DNA of 64,000 nucleotides from Actinorugispora endophytica (lineage in GTDB: Bacteria; Actinomycetota; Actinomycetes; Streptosporangiales; Streptosporangiaceae). Positions 33,140 through 56,009 of the stretch are shown here, piece by piece. The notes under the pieces are model-generated. The model was not told where the DNA came from, ran no database searches, and saw only the letters and a list, made by a program, of their open reading frames with translations. The first letter of the stretch is position 1; the number at the start of each line of letters is the position of its first letter. Location of the stretch: positions 1 to 64,000 of the forward strand of contig NZ_SNYN01000012.1 of NCBI RefSeq assembly GCF_004363075.1. Reading direction: 5' to 3'. Made by a program: the position numbers and the translations under genes.

Positions 33140-34206
33140 GGGGCGGCCACCCGGCGACGGCGGCACAGCGCGATGAACACCGGGGCGCCCAGGAACGCGG
33201 TGACGATCCCGACCTGCAGTTCGCCGGGCGCGGCCAGCGCGCGCCCCGCGACGTCCGAGCCCAGCAGCAGGACCGGCGCGAGCAGCATGGAGTACGGCAG
33301 CACCCACCGCTGGTCGGGGCCCGCGACGAAGCGCGCGACGTGCGGGACCGCCAGGCCCACGAACCCGATCGGACCGGCCGCGGCGGTGGCCGCCCCGCAC
33401 AGCAGCACCACCGCCCCCACCCCGAGTCCCCGGACGAGGCCGACGCGGGCGCCCAGCGCCCGGCCGAGCTGGTCGCCCATCGCCAGCGCGTTCAGCGGCC
33501 GCATCAGCGCCAGCGCCAGCAGGGTGCCCGCCGCGGCGAAGGGCAGCACCGGAAGCAGCACGTCCGTGTACCGTCCGGCCAGCGACCCGATGTTCCAGAA
33601 GCGGAACCGGTCGAAGGCCCGCGGGTTCAGCAGCAGGACCGCGGTGTTGAACGAGAACAGCACCGCGGTCATCGCCGCTCCCGCCAGCACCAGCCGCTCG
33701 GGGGTGGCCGCGCCGGGGCCGGCCGAACCCAGGAGGTAGACCAGGACGGACGCCGCCGCCGCGCCCAGCAGGGCGCACCAGACGTACCCGGTGACGGTGG
33801 ACAGGCCCAGGAACGCGATCGCGGCGACCACCCCGGTGGAGGCGCCCATGTTCACGCCGAGCAGGCCGGGGTCGGCCAGCGGGTTGCGGGTCAGCGCCTG
33901 CATCAGCGCGCCCGCCAGGCCCAGGGAGACGCCCACCAGCACGCCGAGCAGGGTGCGGGGGATCCGGTAGTCGTGCACGATGACGGCGGCGTCGGAGCCG
34001 TCGTGGCGCCACAGCAGGCTCCACGCCGTCGTGAAGGGGATCTCCCTGGCCCCCACCGCGACGCTGAGCACGACGACGACCCCCAGCGCGGCGGCCGCGG
34101 CCAGCAGTCCGAACAGACGCAGCGTCCGCCTCCTCGCCCTGGCCGCCCGCTGGCGCGCGGTTCCCTCCTCGGCCGTCTCCGGCGGCGCAAGGGCGGTGAT
34201 CGACAC
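33136..34206 (-). CDS. FecCD-family iron-siderophore ABC permease 1
   Basis: Permease of 356 residues. Signatures are RIPRTLLGVLVGVSLGLAGALMQ, TRNPLADPGLLGVNMGAS, the coupling segment GDQLGRALGARVGL and AAAGPIGFVGLAVPHVARF. GTG 34206 has an excellent AGGAGGTCGCC upstream. An IdeR/DmdR-type iron box sits 42-60 bp upstream of the start (34248-34266), giving the permease pair its own iron-regulated promoter. Confidence 0.93.
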   Translation of the reverse strand: MSITALAPPETAEEGTARQRAARARRRTLRLFGLLAAAAALGVVVVLSVAVGAREIPFTTAWSLLWRHDGSDAAVIVHDYRIPRTLLGVLVGVSLGLAGALMQALTRNPLADPGLLGVNMGASTGVVAAIAFLGLSTVTGYVWCALLGAAAASVLVYLLGSAGPGAATPERLVLAGAAMTAVLFSFNTAVLLLNPRAFDRFRFWNIGSLAGRYTDVLLPVLPFAAAGTLLALALMRPLNALAMGDQLGRALGARVGLVRGLGVGAVVLLCGAATAAAGPIGFVGLAVPHVARFVAGPDQRWVLPYSMLLAPVLLLGSDVAGRALAAPGELQVGIVTAFLGAPVFIALCRRRRVAAP

Positions 34207-34532
34207 CGGCGACCTCCTGGCTGGAGGGCACGAGGGCCCACGCGGGTCTAAGGTTAGGCTTACCGAAAAGCAGGCTAGTCCACCACCCGGCTCCGGGCAA
34301 TCGGGGCTTCCCGGTCCGCCCCGGCGCGAAGGCGGCCCGCCGGGCCGGACGTCCCTCCCCCGCCGGGGACCGCGGTCCGGGGCCGCGCGGCTTCGGGTCC
34401 GGCCGCCGCGGCGCTCGGGACTCACGCACCGGTGTCGACCCGTTGGTCACCGGACCGCCCGGCCCCCGACCGGGCGTGCGGCGGGGGAAGCGTCCGCCAG
34501 GGGTGGGGACGGCGGCTCCCCCGCGGACCTCC
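34207..34532. other. Gap between mbtH and the permease genes
   Basis: Holds the Shine-Dalgarno and an iron box for the permease operon. The remaining 260 bases up to the MbtH stop are GC-rich with no recognised gene or strong hairpin. Confidence 0.5.
34248..34266 (-). promoter_or_regulatory. Iron box (IdeR/DmdR type)
   Basis: The sequence CTAAGGTTAGGCTTACCGA matches the actinobacterial iron-box consensus TTAGGTTAGGCTNACCTAA over most positions. It is placed just upstream of the permease start and would give Fe2+-dependent repression. Confidence 0.7.
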
Positions 34533-34738
34533 CTACTCCCCCATCGCCTCGACGAGGCTTCCGGGACGCAGGTCGGTCCAGTGCTCCTCCACGTAGGCCA
34601 GGCAGGCGTCCTTGGCGTCCTCGCCGAAGGCGGTGCGCCATCCGTCGGGCACGGGGGCGAAGGACGGCCACAGCGAATGCTGCCCCTCGTCGTTGACCAG
34701 GACCAGGTAGCGGCCTTCGGCGTCGTCGAACGGGTTGG

Positions 34739-34742
<4 letters not shown>
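34533..34742 (-). CDS. MbtH-like protein
   Basis: Small NRPS accessory protein of 69 residues that binds and activates adenylation domains. The MbtH signature is clear: [20 protein letters not shown] followed by DGW, with the conserved Ser-Leu-Trp-Pro, then [23 protein letters not shown] 34742 overlaps the NRPS stop (TGA, 34741-34739) as ATGA, so it is co-translated with the synthetase. It is the last gene of the NRPS transcript before the permease promoter. Confidence 0.95.
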
Positions 34743-48697
<13,955 letters not shown>

Positions 48698-48845
48698 CTG
48701 ACGCCTTTCGGGCTGGGCTGTCGGACTTTCCGCGGGTTCGACGGGAACCGATCGTCGACATCCGCCGGTGCGGGGACGTGTGACGGCGGCGCCGGGGGCG
48801 CCGGCCTGGGCCGGGGTCCGCGGCGGTCATGGCGCCGGGGCCCTT

Positions 48846-48900
48846 CGCTCCCGCTCCCGGGGCCGCGCCTCGCGTCGGGGCGGCCCCGGGAGCGGGGGCG
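48846..48900. terminator. 20-bp hairpin between the binding protein and NRPS genes
   Basis: Arms 48846-48865 and 48881-48900 pair over 20 bp with one G-U, around a 15-base loop, in the 255-bp gap between two same-strand genes. It could attenuate or terminate read-through from the hydroxylase/binding-protein genes into the NRPS, or stabilise the upstream mRNA. Confidence 0.6.
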
Positions 48901-48952
48901 TTCACGGGAAGAGGGCGTCGCGGGCGCGCGGAGCGCCCGCGGCGCGGCCCCG

Positions 48953-49972
48953 CTACTCCTCGCCGGTCAGCAGCGGGACCGTCTGGTCGATGGCGTAGGG
49001 GATCGACAGCACCGTGTTGAACGAGAACGCCGCGCCGATGTCGGGGTCCTCGTAGGGGACGAACAGGTCGCGCCCGTCCTCGGCGACGGCCAGCCGCTGG
49101 TAGAGCGGCTCGTCCCGGATGCGCTCGTTGCTCTCCTCGCTGGACGTCACCCACACCAGGCGGTCCACGTCGAGCAGGTCGAGCCGCTCGGCGCCGAACT
49201 GGGCGACGTTGGCGCCGTCCTCGACGAGCCCGTCGACCTCGGGGGAGAGCCGGAAGCCCAGCTCGGAGAAGAAGATCGCCTTGGGGTCGGTGTCGGCGAA
49301 CGCCGAGTACACGCCCGGCTCGAAGCTGTCCGCGACGATCAGGGTCTCCTCGGCGAACTCGGGGTGCTCGGCGCGGACCCGGGCGTAGCGCTCGTCCATG
49401 TCCTCGATGAGCGCCTCCATCTCGTCCGCCCTGCCCAGCGCCGCGCCGATCGGGCGGGCCATCTCCTGCCAGGGCGCCGCGTAGTCGGGGTAGTCGGCGG
49501 GCTGGGCCACCACCGGGGCGATCCGGGACAGCGTCTCGTACTGCTCCTGGCGCATCCCCGAGTACTGGGCGATGATCACGTCGGGGGCCAGCGCCGCGAT
49601 GCGCTCCATGTCGTACTCGTCGCGCTCCCCGACGATCTGGGGCGGTTCGTCGCCCCACAGGTCCTCGGTCCACGGCCACTTGCCGTAGGGCTCCTCCTTG
49701 AACCAGTCGACGGAGCCGACCGGCCTGACCCCCAGCGCCAGCACCGCGTCCTGGTCGGAGAGCCCCAGGGTGACGACCCGCTCGGGTTGCTCGGGGATCT
49801 CGGTCTCGCCGTACTTGTGCTCGATGGTGACAGGGAAGGCGCCTTCGGCGGCGGGGGCGTCCCCGGCCTCCTCGGCCTCGGGGCCGCCGCAGCCGGCCAG
49901 CGCCGCGGCCAGCGCGAGGGCCAGCAGCGACACCGCCGCGGACTTCGCGAACCGCGCGGATCTCAGGGACAT
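48953..49972 (-). CDS. Iron-siderophore ABC transporter substrate-binding lipoprotein
   Basis: FecB/FepB-type class III binding protein of 339 residues. A lipoprotein signal peptide (SAAVSLLALALAAALAGCGG, Cys near residue 28) anchors it outside the membrane. The mature part opens with VTIEHKYGETEIPEQPERVV, the typical beta-strand start, and contains LAPDVIIAQYSGMRQEQYETL and IDQTVPLLTGEE. It delivers ferric siderophore to the FecCD permeases downstream. It lies 159 bp downstream of the hydroxylase gene and 255 bp before the NRPS, on the same strand. Confidence 0.93.
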   Translation of the reverse strand: MSLRSARFAKSAAVSLLALALAAALAGCGGPEAEEAGDAPAAEGAFPVTIEHKYGETEIPEQPERVVTLGLSDQDAVLALGVRPVGSVDWFKEEPYGKWPWTEDLWGDEPPQIVGERDEYDMERIAALAPDVIIAQYSGMRQEQYETLSRIAPVVAQPADYPDYAAPWQEMARPIGAALGRADEMEALIEDMDERYARVRAEHPEFAEETLIVADSFEPGVYSAFADTDPKAIFFSELGFRLSPEVDGLVEDGANVAQFGAERLDLLDVDRLVWVTSSEESNERIRDEPLYQRLAVAEDGRDLFVPYEDPDIGAAFSFNTVLSIPYAIDQTVPLLTGEE

Positions 49973-50131
49973 GGGTCTCGCCTTTCGGGGATGTGGTGGT
50001 GCGGCTCGGTGGGGCGCCCGGACCCCCGCCGCGCGGGTCCGGGCGCGCGCCGCCCCGTGGGCGGCGTGATCAGGTGCGACCGCGCGCGCCGGTGGCGCGC
50101 GGCGCGCGGGTGGGGGGCGGCGGGGCCGCCG

Positions 50132-51487
50132 TCAGGCGGGGGTGGCCACGAACCGGGGCCGCCGGTCCAGGTCCGCGTCCCGGTTGGCGATGACCGACCG
50201 CGTGATCTCCCCGGCCCTGACCGCGGCGTTGGACAGCAGCGCGGAGGTGATGCCGTGGGTGTGCTCGGTGCCGCCCTGCAGGTAGATGCCGCCGCTGATC
50301 TCGGGGGCGGTGGCCACCCGGTAGTCGCGTCCGACGCGCAGGCGCCCCTGCTCGTCGCGCGGGCACGCGGCGCCGAGCCCGCCGAGCAGGCCGGTGGGGT
50401 CGGCGGGGCTGTAGCCGGTGGCGTAGACGGCGTAGTCGGCGTCCAGGACGGTGGTCTCGCCCGTGCCCAGGGACTCGACGGCGGCCCGCACCCCCGAGCC
50501 GGTCTCGGTGATCTCGCTCACGTTGGCGAGGTTGAGCATCCGCAGCCGCCGGTCGCCCAGGACCTTCTCCTGGTAGCTGCGCCGGTAGAGGTCGTCGATG
50601 AGGTCGATGTCGACCACCGAGTAGTTGGTGTTGGCGTGGTAGCCCATCATCCTGCGCTTGACCCCGTCGGGCGCCAGGTAGAAGTCGTCCACGGCCGCCG
50701 GGTCGAAGATCCGGTTGGCGAAGGGGCTGTCGTCGGCGGGGCTGTACCCGTAGCGGGAGAACACCGCGCACACCTCGGCGCGCGGGAAGCGGCGGTGCAG
50801 GTAGGCGGTGGCCTCGGCGGCGCTCTGCCCGGCGCCCACCACGACGAACCGGGCGGGGTCGGCGTCGCCCAGCGCCTCGACGCGGGGCAGCAGGTCGCTG
50901 TTGTGCCAGACCCGCTCCGAGGCGGTGACGCCCTCGGGCAGGAACGGCCGCAGACCGGTGGCGAACACGACGTTGCGGGCGCGGTACACGGTCTCGGCGC
51001 CGCGGCGGCCGGTGTCGGACACGCGCACGTCGAAGGACTCGACCTCCTCGCTCCCGGGCCGGGTCACCGGGCTCACCCCGACCACCTCGCGGCCGTAGAC
51101 GACCAGGTCCTGGACCTGGGCCGCGGCCCACTCCAGGTAGTCGTGGAACTCCACGCGCAGCGGGAACAGGGTCTTGTGGTTGATGAAGTCGACGAGCCGG
51201 TCCCTGGCGTGCAGGTAGCTCAGGAAGCTGAACCCGCTGGCCGGGTTGCGCAGGGTGGCCAGGTCCTTGAGGAAGGACACCTGCATGGTGGCGTCGTCGA
51301 TCAGCATCCCGCGGTGCCAGCCGAACCGGGGCTGGCGCTCCACGAACAGGGCGGTGACGTCCTGCGCGCCGCCCGTCTGCCCGTTGTGCTCGGTGAGGGC
51401 GATCGCCAACGCGAGGTTGGCCGGACCGAAACCGACTCCGATGAGGTCGTGGACCGGGATTCCGTCGTCGGGAAGTGCCACTGACAT
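50132..51487 (-). CDS. L-ornithine N5-monooxygenase
   Basis: Flavin monooxygenase of 451 residues of the PvdA/SidA/CchB group, hydroxylating the side-chain amine of ornithine to start hydroxamate formation. FAD site: IGVGFGPANLALAIAL. Substrate region: MQVSFLKDLATLRNPASGFS followed by FLSYLH. NADPH site: FVVVGAGQSAAEATAYL. The late motif is VYATGYSPADP. It also has the HANTNYSVVDIDLID stretch common to ornithine hydroxylases. It is the first gene of the minus-strand siderophore transcript, with tandem iron boxes 86-138 bp upstream of its start. Confidence 0.95.
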   Translation of the reverse strand: MSVALPDDGIPVHDLIGVGFGPANLALAIALTEHNGQTGGAQDVTALFVERQPRFGWHRGMLIDDATMQVSFLKDLATLRNPASGFSFLSYLHARDRLVDFINHKTLFPLRVEFHDYLEWAAAQVQDLVVYGREVVGVSPVTRPGSEEVESFDVRVSDTGRRGAETVYRARNVVFATGLRPFLPEGVTASERVWHNSDLLPRVEALGDADPARFVVVGAGQSAAEATAYLHRRFPRAEVCAVFSRYGYSPADDSPFANRIFDPAAVDDFYLAPDGVKRRMMGYHANTNYSVVDIDLIDDLYRRSYQEKVLGDRRLRMLNLANVSEITETGSGVRAAVESLGTGETTVLDADYAVYATGYSPADPTGLLGGLGAACPRDEQGRLRVGRDYRVATAPEISGGIYLQGGTEHTHGITSALLSNAAVRAGEITRSVIANRDADLDRRPRFVATPA

Positions 51488-51572
51488 ACCTGTCCTTCAA
51501 CTCGGCGAGCAGGGTGCTCGGGTTGGCCGGTGGTGCCCGGGCGTGCGAAAGCGCGCCTTTGTGGGGCACGCA

Positions 51573-51625
51573 AAGGTAAGGCAATACTTAGTTAGGCATT
51601 GCTTACTTAGGTGAGTCTTGCTTAA
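51573..51625. promoter_or_regulatory. Tandem iron boxes in divergent siderophore promoter
   Basis: Three overlapping or adjacent 19-base matches to the IdeR/DmdR consensus lie at 51573-51591 (AAGGTAAGGCAATACTTAG), 51588-51606 (TTAGTTAGGCATTGCTTAC) and 51607-51625 (TTAGGTGAGTCTTGCTTAA). The last is the best match. The AT-rich region drives the hydroxylase to the left and the formyltransferase to the right, so both would be derepressed under iron limitation. Confidence 0.75.
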
Positions 51626-51667
51626 CTTGTGCGCGATCGTCAATCCCGCGCCGAGGAGTAAACCCCC

Positions 51668-52612
51668 ATGAGAGTCGTCCTTTTCGGATACCAGACCTGG
51701 GGGCACCGCACCCTCCAGGGCCTCCTGGAGTCCGACCACGAGGTCGCCCTGGTCGTCACGCACCCGGCCAGCGACCACGCCTACGAGCGGATCTGGAGCG
51801 ACTCGGTGGCCGACCTCGCGCACGAGCACGGGGTCCCGGTCCTGGTGCGCGACCGGCCCGACGACGAGGTGGCGCGCGCCCTCGAAGAGGCCGACCCCGA
51901 CATCGTCGTGGCCAACAACTGGCGGACCTGGATCCCGCCGCACATCTTCGCCCTGCCCCGCCACGGCACCCTCAACGTGCACGACTCGCTGCTGCCCGCC
52001 TACGCGGGCTTCTCCCCGCTCATCTGGGCGCTCGTCAACGGCGAGCGGGAGGTGGGGGTCACCGCGCACATGATGGACGGCGAACTCGACGCCGGCGACA
52101 TCGTGCTCCAGCGCGCCGTCCCGGTGGGCCCCGAGGACACCGCCACCGACCTGTTCCACCGGACCGTGGACCTGATCGCCCCGATCACCACCGACGCGCT
52201 GGACCTGATCGCCTCCGGCCGCACCGACTGGACCCCCCAGGACCGCTCCAGGGCCAGCTTCTTCCACAAGCGCTCCGTCGAGGACAGCCGCATCGACTGG
52301 AACTGGCCGGCCGAGGACATCGAGCGCCTGGTCCGCGCGCAGTCCGACCCCTACCCCAACGCGTTCACCCACCACCGCGGCGAACGCGTGCGGATCCTGT
52401 CCGCGGCGGTGTCCCGGAAGCGGTACGGCGGCACGCCCGGCCGCGTCTTCATCCCCGAGGACGACGGGGTCGTCGTCGTCGCGGGCGCCGACGCGCGCAC
52501 CGGCCGCAACCGCGGCCTGGTGATCAGGCGCGTGCGCGCCGACGACGGCACCGAGTACGCCGCCACCGACTACTTCCGCACCATGGGCGGCTACCTCACC
52601 CCCCACCCGTAG
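51668..52612 (+). CDS. N5-hydroxyornithine formyltransferase (Fmt-like)
   Basis: Protein of 314 residues of the methionyl-tRNA formyltransferase fold. The N-terminal Rossmann part holds ANNWRTWIPP and the catalytic loop LNVHDSLLPAYAGFSPLIWA (His and the SLLPxYxG motif). Next comes GVTAHMMDGELDAGDIVLQ with the conserved His and Asp, and an OB-like C-terminal domain follows. In coelichelin, foroxymithine and rhodochelin systems such enzymes transfer formyl from 10-formyl-tetrahydrofolate to N5-hydroxyornithine, giving the hydroxamate loaded by the NRPS. The iron-box position and divergence from the hydroxylase support this over a tRNA role. ATG 51668 follows GAGGAG. Confidence 0.9.
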   Translation: MRVVLFGYQTWGHRTLQGLLESDHEVALVVTHPASDHAYERIWSDSVADLAHEHGVPVLVRDRPDDEVARALEEADPDIVVANNWRTWIPPHIFALPRHGTLNVHDSLLPAYAGFSPLIWALVNGEREVGVTAHMMDGELDAGDIVLQRAVPVGPEDTATDLFHRTVDLIAPITTDALDLIASGRTDWTPQDRSRASFFHKRSVEDSRIDWNWPAEDIERLVRAQSDPYPNAFTHHRGERVRILSAAVSRKRYGGTPGRVFIPEDDGVVVVAGADARTGRNRGLVIRRVRADDGTEYAATDYFRTMGGYLTPHP

Positions 52613-52697
52613 CCCCCGGGCGGCCCTCCCGGTCGCGGGCCGGCGGCCGCCCGGCCGCCCCCGGCGCCGCCCGCCCCGGCTCGCCGAGGGGGCGGGG

Positions 52698-53321
52698 TCA
52701 GGGGCCCAGGGGGGTGTCGGACAGGCGCTTGACGAGGGGGTCGGGGCCGATCAGCGCCAGATCGTGGGCGACGGACTGGCGGCCGTAGACGAACAGGGCG
52801 ACCTCGGCGGGGGCGCCGATGATCCGCACCCGGGGGCCGCCCTTGCCCGCGCTGAACCTTCCGTACCCGGGGGCCTCGGCCTGGACCGCGGCGGGGAAGC
52901 GGCGCAGGTTCAGCTTGGCGAAGAGCCTGATCCGCCGCCACAGGTCCGCGGCCTGGCGGCGCTGCAGCGTGCGCGGCCGCCAGTCGAGCCGGGCCCGGCG
53001 CACGTCCTCGTGGTGGACGAAGAACTCGACGGTGTTGACGGGCCGGTCCAGCAGCGCGGGGCCGGAGATCGACCAGCGCGGCGGCCGGCGGACCAGCGCG
53101 ACCAGCGCGTCGTACTCCAGCTCGTCCAGGGCCGCCCGCGCCTTCCCGCTGACGCCGAGGGCTGCCAGGGGGTGGCGTTCCCGCACGACCAGGTGCGTGG
53201 CGAGGTCCCGGGTGGTCCAGCCGGTGCACAGGGTCGGCTCGTCGGGTCCGAGTTCGGTGAGCAGGTCGCACAGCGCGGCCCGCTCGGAGCGGGCGTATCC
53301 GGCGGATGCCTGAACGGCCAT
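52698..53321 (-). CDS. TIGR03085-family metal-binding protein
   Basis: Protein of 207 residues of the DinB/mycothiol-dependent maleylpyruvate isomerase N-terminal type. It opens with YARSERAALCDLLTELGPDE, then GWTTRDLATHLVVRERHPLA. VEFFVHHEDVRRA supplies further His residues likely to bind a metal ion. The C-terminal GAPAEVALFVYGR is also typical. The family occurs in mycothiol-producing actinobacteria. The specific reaction is unknown. It is convergent with the formyltransferase gene. Confidence 0.82.
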   Translation of the reverse strand: MAVQASAGYARSERAALCDLLTELGPDEPTLCTGWTTRDLATHLVVRERHPLAALGVSGKARAALDELEYDALVALVRRPPRWSISGPALLDRPVNTVEFFVHHEDVRRARLDWRPRTLQRRQAADLWRRIRLFAKLNLRRFPAAVQAEAPGYGRFSAGKGGPRVRIIGAPAEVALFVYGRQSVAHDLALIGPDPLVKRLSDTPLGP

Positions 53322-53577
53322 CGTGGTCTCCTCGTCGTGCGGTCGGCGCTCCGTGCCCGGACCGTCCGCGCCCGGTGCATACCCCGTCGCCGACCCAGCG
53401 TACGACCCGACGGCGCCGGGCCGCGAGAGGCTTCCACTTTCCCGGCGGGTCCGCCCGAGCGTGGCCGGGGAGCGGCGCGCGCCGTTGGGGTCGCGGGTTT
53501 CTTGCTACGGTTCCGTCGTCCGCGCGGGGGCTCCCCCCACGGCGCACGGCCACACCCCCCGACCCCGAAAGCCTTCC

Positions 53578-54237
53578 ATGCGACTCGTTCCGTCATCCCC
53601 CCTCTCCTGGTTCGCCGCGACCGCCGGCGCGGTCCTCGCCGCCGGCGTGCTGTTCGTCGGCTGCGGCGCGCTGCCCCTCGATGGCGCCTCCGAGGGGCCG
53701 GCCGACGCGGAGGCGTCGCCGACACCGGCCCCGTCCCCCACCCCGGAGGCGGCCCGGTTCGCGCTGCCCGCGTCCTGCGCGGAGGTCGGCGCCGACGAAC
53801 TCGTCGGCGGCCTGGCCCCGGAGGGCGCCGCGGTCGCGGAGGAGGCCGGGGAGATCGAGGGCGTCACCGACGCCGCGCGGCTGTCCTGCGCCTGGCACGA
53901 CTCCGCCGCGGCCGGCGCCGGCGCGTCCTTCGCGCTCGTCTTCACGGTGAACGCCGACCCCAGCGACAAGGCCCCGGTCGTGCGGATGCCCGGCGGGCAG
54001 GAGGAGATGAACTGGGAGGTGGACGTCGACGTGGACGTCGACACCTACCGCACCGACCAGGCTGACGAGCTCGGCGGCGAGCTGAAGTCCGTCACCACCG
54101 TCGAGGGCTCCAGCAGGCAGCTCCACCTGTCGCTGCCCGGCGACTTCCACGTCTCGGCCGTCGCCATGTTCTCCGACGCCTCCCGCGAGGACATGGAGCA
54201 CGTCCTCGTCTCGGCCGCGCTGCGGACCAGGCGGTAG
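53578..54237 (+). CDS. DUF3558-like secreted lipoprotein
   Basis: Lipoprotein of 219 residues. Its signal peptide is WFAATAGAVLAAGVLFVGC, with the lipid-anchored Cys near residue 29. A Pro/Ala/Ser linker (about 35-60) leads to a compact domain with two Cys (ASCAEV and RLSCAWHD) spaced as in DUF3558-type proteins, which probably form a disulfide. Function is unknown. The start codon ATG 53578 is the first after the convergent-free gap; upstream in-frame sequence is Arg/Pro-rich and unlike a signal peptide. Confidence 0.7.
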   Translation: MRLVPSSPLSWFAATAGAVLAAGVLFVGCGALPLDGASEGPADAEASPTPAPSPTPEAARFALPASCAEVGADELVGGLAPEGAAVAEEAGEIEGVTDAARLSCAWHDSAAAGAGASFALVFTVNADPSDKAPVVRMPGGQEEMNWEVDVDVDVDTYRTDQADELGGELKSVTTVEGSSRQLHLSLPGDFHVSAVAMFSDASREDMEHVLVSAALRTRR

Positions 54238-54238
54238 C

Positions 54239-54297
54239 GGGGAGCGGGGCGGGTCCCGCCGACGGGCCCGCCCCTCCCCTCCCCCGGATCCCGGGGG
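54239..54297. terminator. Paired hairpins between convergent lipoprotein genes
   Basis: A bulged stem (54239-54253 with 54267-54279) and a 7-bp CCCCCGG-ATC-CCGGGGG hairpin (54281-54297) fill the 62-bp gap between genes ending at 54237 and 54300. Confidence 0.5.
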
Positions 54298-54299
54298 CG

Positions 54300-55880
54300 T
54301 CACTCCCCCACCGGGACCTCCGGGATCTCGCCGAAGGGCCCGGCGCGCAGGGTCAGCTCCTCGACGTCGTCGGACGGTGCCGGGAACACCGCCACCAGGT
54401 CGTAGGTGTTGCCCGGCTGCAGCTCGTGCACCTCCTCGGCGAAGCCGCTGTACGTGCCGTCGCCGAAGTTCATCTGCGCGACGTAGCGCACCAGCCCGGT
54501 CTCGGGCTCCAGGAGCTGGAACCCGCCCAGCGTCCCCTTGCTGAACTGCTCGGGCCCGCCCGCCTGCAACGCGCCCGCACCGCCCATGTCCGGGGTCAGC
54601 GGCTCGTCGGTGGTGTTGGTCAGCGCCACCGTCCCGATCACGTAGGCGCCGTCCCTGCGCAGCGGGTAGACGTCCAGCCGCACGCCGTCCCGCTCCGCGG
54701 TGGCGACGACGTCGCCGTTGTCGTCGGTGAACGGCGCGGGCCAGTCGACGTTGCGCCGGGCGACGCCGAGGCCGTCGTCGTCATCGTCCTCCTCCTCGGG
54801 CTCCTCCGGGCCCGCGATCGTGTAGGAGAACTCCACCCGCCGGTTGCGGGCCCGCGCCGCCTCGTCGTCGGCGCCGCCCTCGCGCGCCACCGGCTCGGTG
54901 CTGCCGCGGCCCTCCACCTCGAACGTGTAGCCGCCGCCGATCTCCTCGGCCAGCAGGTCCCGCACCGTCTCGGCGCGCCGGACCGAGAGCGTGGCGTTGT
55001 AGTCGTCGCCGCCCTTTCCGTCGGTGTGGCCGATGACGGTGATCTCCGGGTCGTCCGGGTCGACGTTGCGGGCCAGCGACGCGGCCGCCTGGCGCACGAC
55101 CGCCTCGGCCTCGTCGGTGAGGTCGAACTCGTCGAACTCGAACATCACGTCCGAGTGCAGCGAGATCGTCTCGGTGTCGCCGTCCCGCGTGATGGAGGCG
55201 ATCTCGGAGTCCACGAAGCTCTCCACCCAGCCCTCGTCCGCGGCGGCCCCGTCGTCGGGGCGGCGGTTGGCGAAGACGAGGTTCTCGCCCGGGGGCGGCG
55301 GGTCCGACAGGGAGAGGTGGTCCGGGCCGTTGGGGTCGGTCGGGTCGGGCCGCTCCTCGTCGACGTCCTGGATCGGGATGCCGGTCATGGCACCCAGCCC
55401 GCTGCCGATGAAGGTGACCTGCCTCACCTCCTCGGGGATCGGCGGGAAGTACCTGCGGTACTCGTTGACGGTCCCGTCGTGCACCGGGTAGAGCCCGTTG
55501 CCGTCGGGGCTGACCGATCCGTACTTCAGGCCCTCGTCGTCGAAGTACTGGCGGTACACGCGGCCGGTGATCGGGTCGACGAGGGTGTGCGCCATGCTGA
55601 GGTTGCGGTTGCTGCCGGTGAACCCGTCGGGGTAGCCCACCTCGTAGTACATGACCGTGTGGTCGGGGGTGCGCTCCAGGCCGGTGATCGCGAAGCGCAT
55701 CACCTCGTCCCTGCCGGTGTCCTGGAAGATGCGCCCCTCCCTGACGTAGGGGAACTCCTCCCTCACCGGCGGCGGGCCCGCCCCGTCTCCGAACAGGTCG
55801 TCCACGACGCCGCAGCCGCTCAGGAGCAGGCCGCCCGATACCAGCAGCGCGATCGCGGGGATGCGCTTCGTCCGCGCCAT
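54300..55880 (-). CDS. OmpA-domain lipoprotein
   Basis: Exported lipoprotein of 526 residues: signal peptide with lipobox LLLSGCG (Cys near 23), a unique N-terminal region (about 30-230), an OmpA-like peptidoglycan-binding domain (about 235-355) and a C-terminal beta-rich domain (about 375-520). The OmpA domain shows VMFEFDEFDLTDEAEAVVRQ, the VIGHTDGKGGDDYNATLSVR block with its Asp and Arg for diaminopimelate binding, and ARNRRVEFSY. An acidic EEPEEEDDDDDGL linker follows. In a Gram-positive cell this would tether a membrane lipoprotein to the wall. ATG 55880 is the only signal-peptide start. Confidence 0.85.
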   Translation of the reverse strand: MARTKRIPAIALLVSGGLLLSGCGVVDDLFGDGAGPPPVREEFPYVREGRIFQDTGRDEVMRFAITGLERTPDHTVMYYEVGYPDGFTGSNRNLSMAHTLVDPITGRVYRQYFDDEGLKYGSVSPDGNGLYPVHDGTVNEYRRYFPPIPEEVRQVTFIGSGLGAMTGIPIQDVDEERPDPTDPNGPDHLSLSDPPPPGENLVFANRRPDDGAAADEGWVESFVDSEIASITRDGDTETISLHSDVMFEFDEFDLTDEAEAVVRQAAASLARNVDPDDPEITVIGHTDGKGGDDYNATLSVRRAETVRDLLAEEIGGGYTFEVEGRGSTEPVAREGGADDEAARARNRRVEFSYTIAGPEEPEEEDDDDDGLGVARRNVDWPAPFTDDNGDVVATAERDGVRLDVYPLRRDGAYVIGTVALTNTTDEPLTPDMGGAGALQAGGPEQFSKGTLGGFQLLEPETGLVRYVAQMNFGDGTYSGFAEEVHELQPGNTYDLVAVFPAPSDDVEELTLRAGPFGEIPEVPVGE

Positions 55881-56009
55881 GCGGGGAAACTCCGATCATT
55901 GGGGGGATTACGGGGACATCCTCCAACACACGCGGCGGTGGTGGCGAAACGCGTCGCCCGGAGAGGGCCCGTAGGGTACGCGGCGGCGCCATGCGGTAGG
56001 AATCAAGGC

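Noticed and set aside
54300-55880. Gram-negative origin suggested by an OmpA domain
   Set aside because: OmpA-like peptidoglycan-binding domains also occur in actinobacterial lipoproteins. All other genes are actinobacterial in style.
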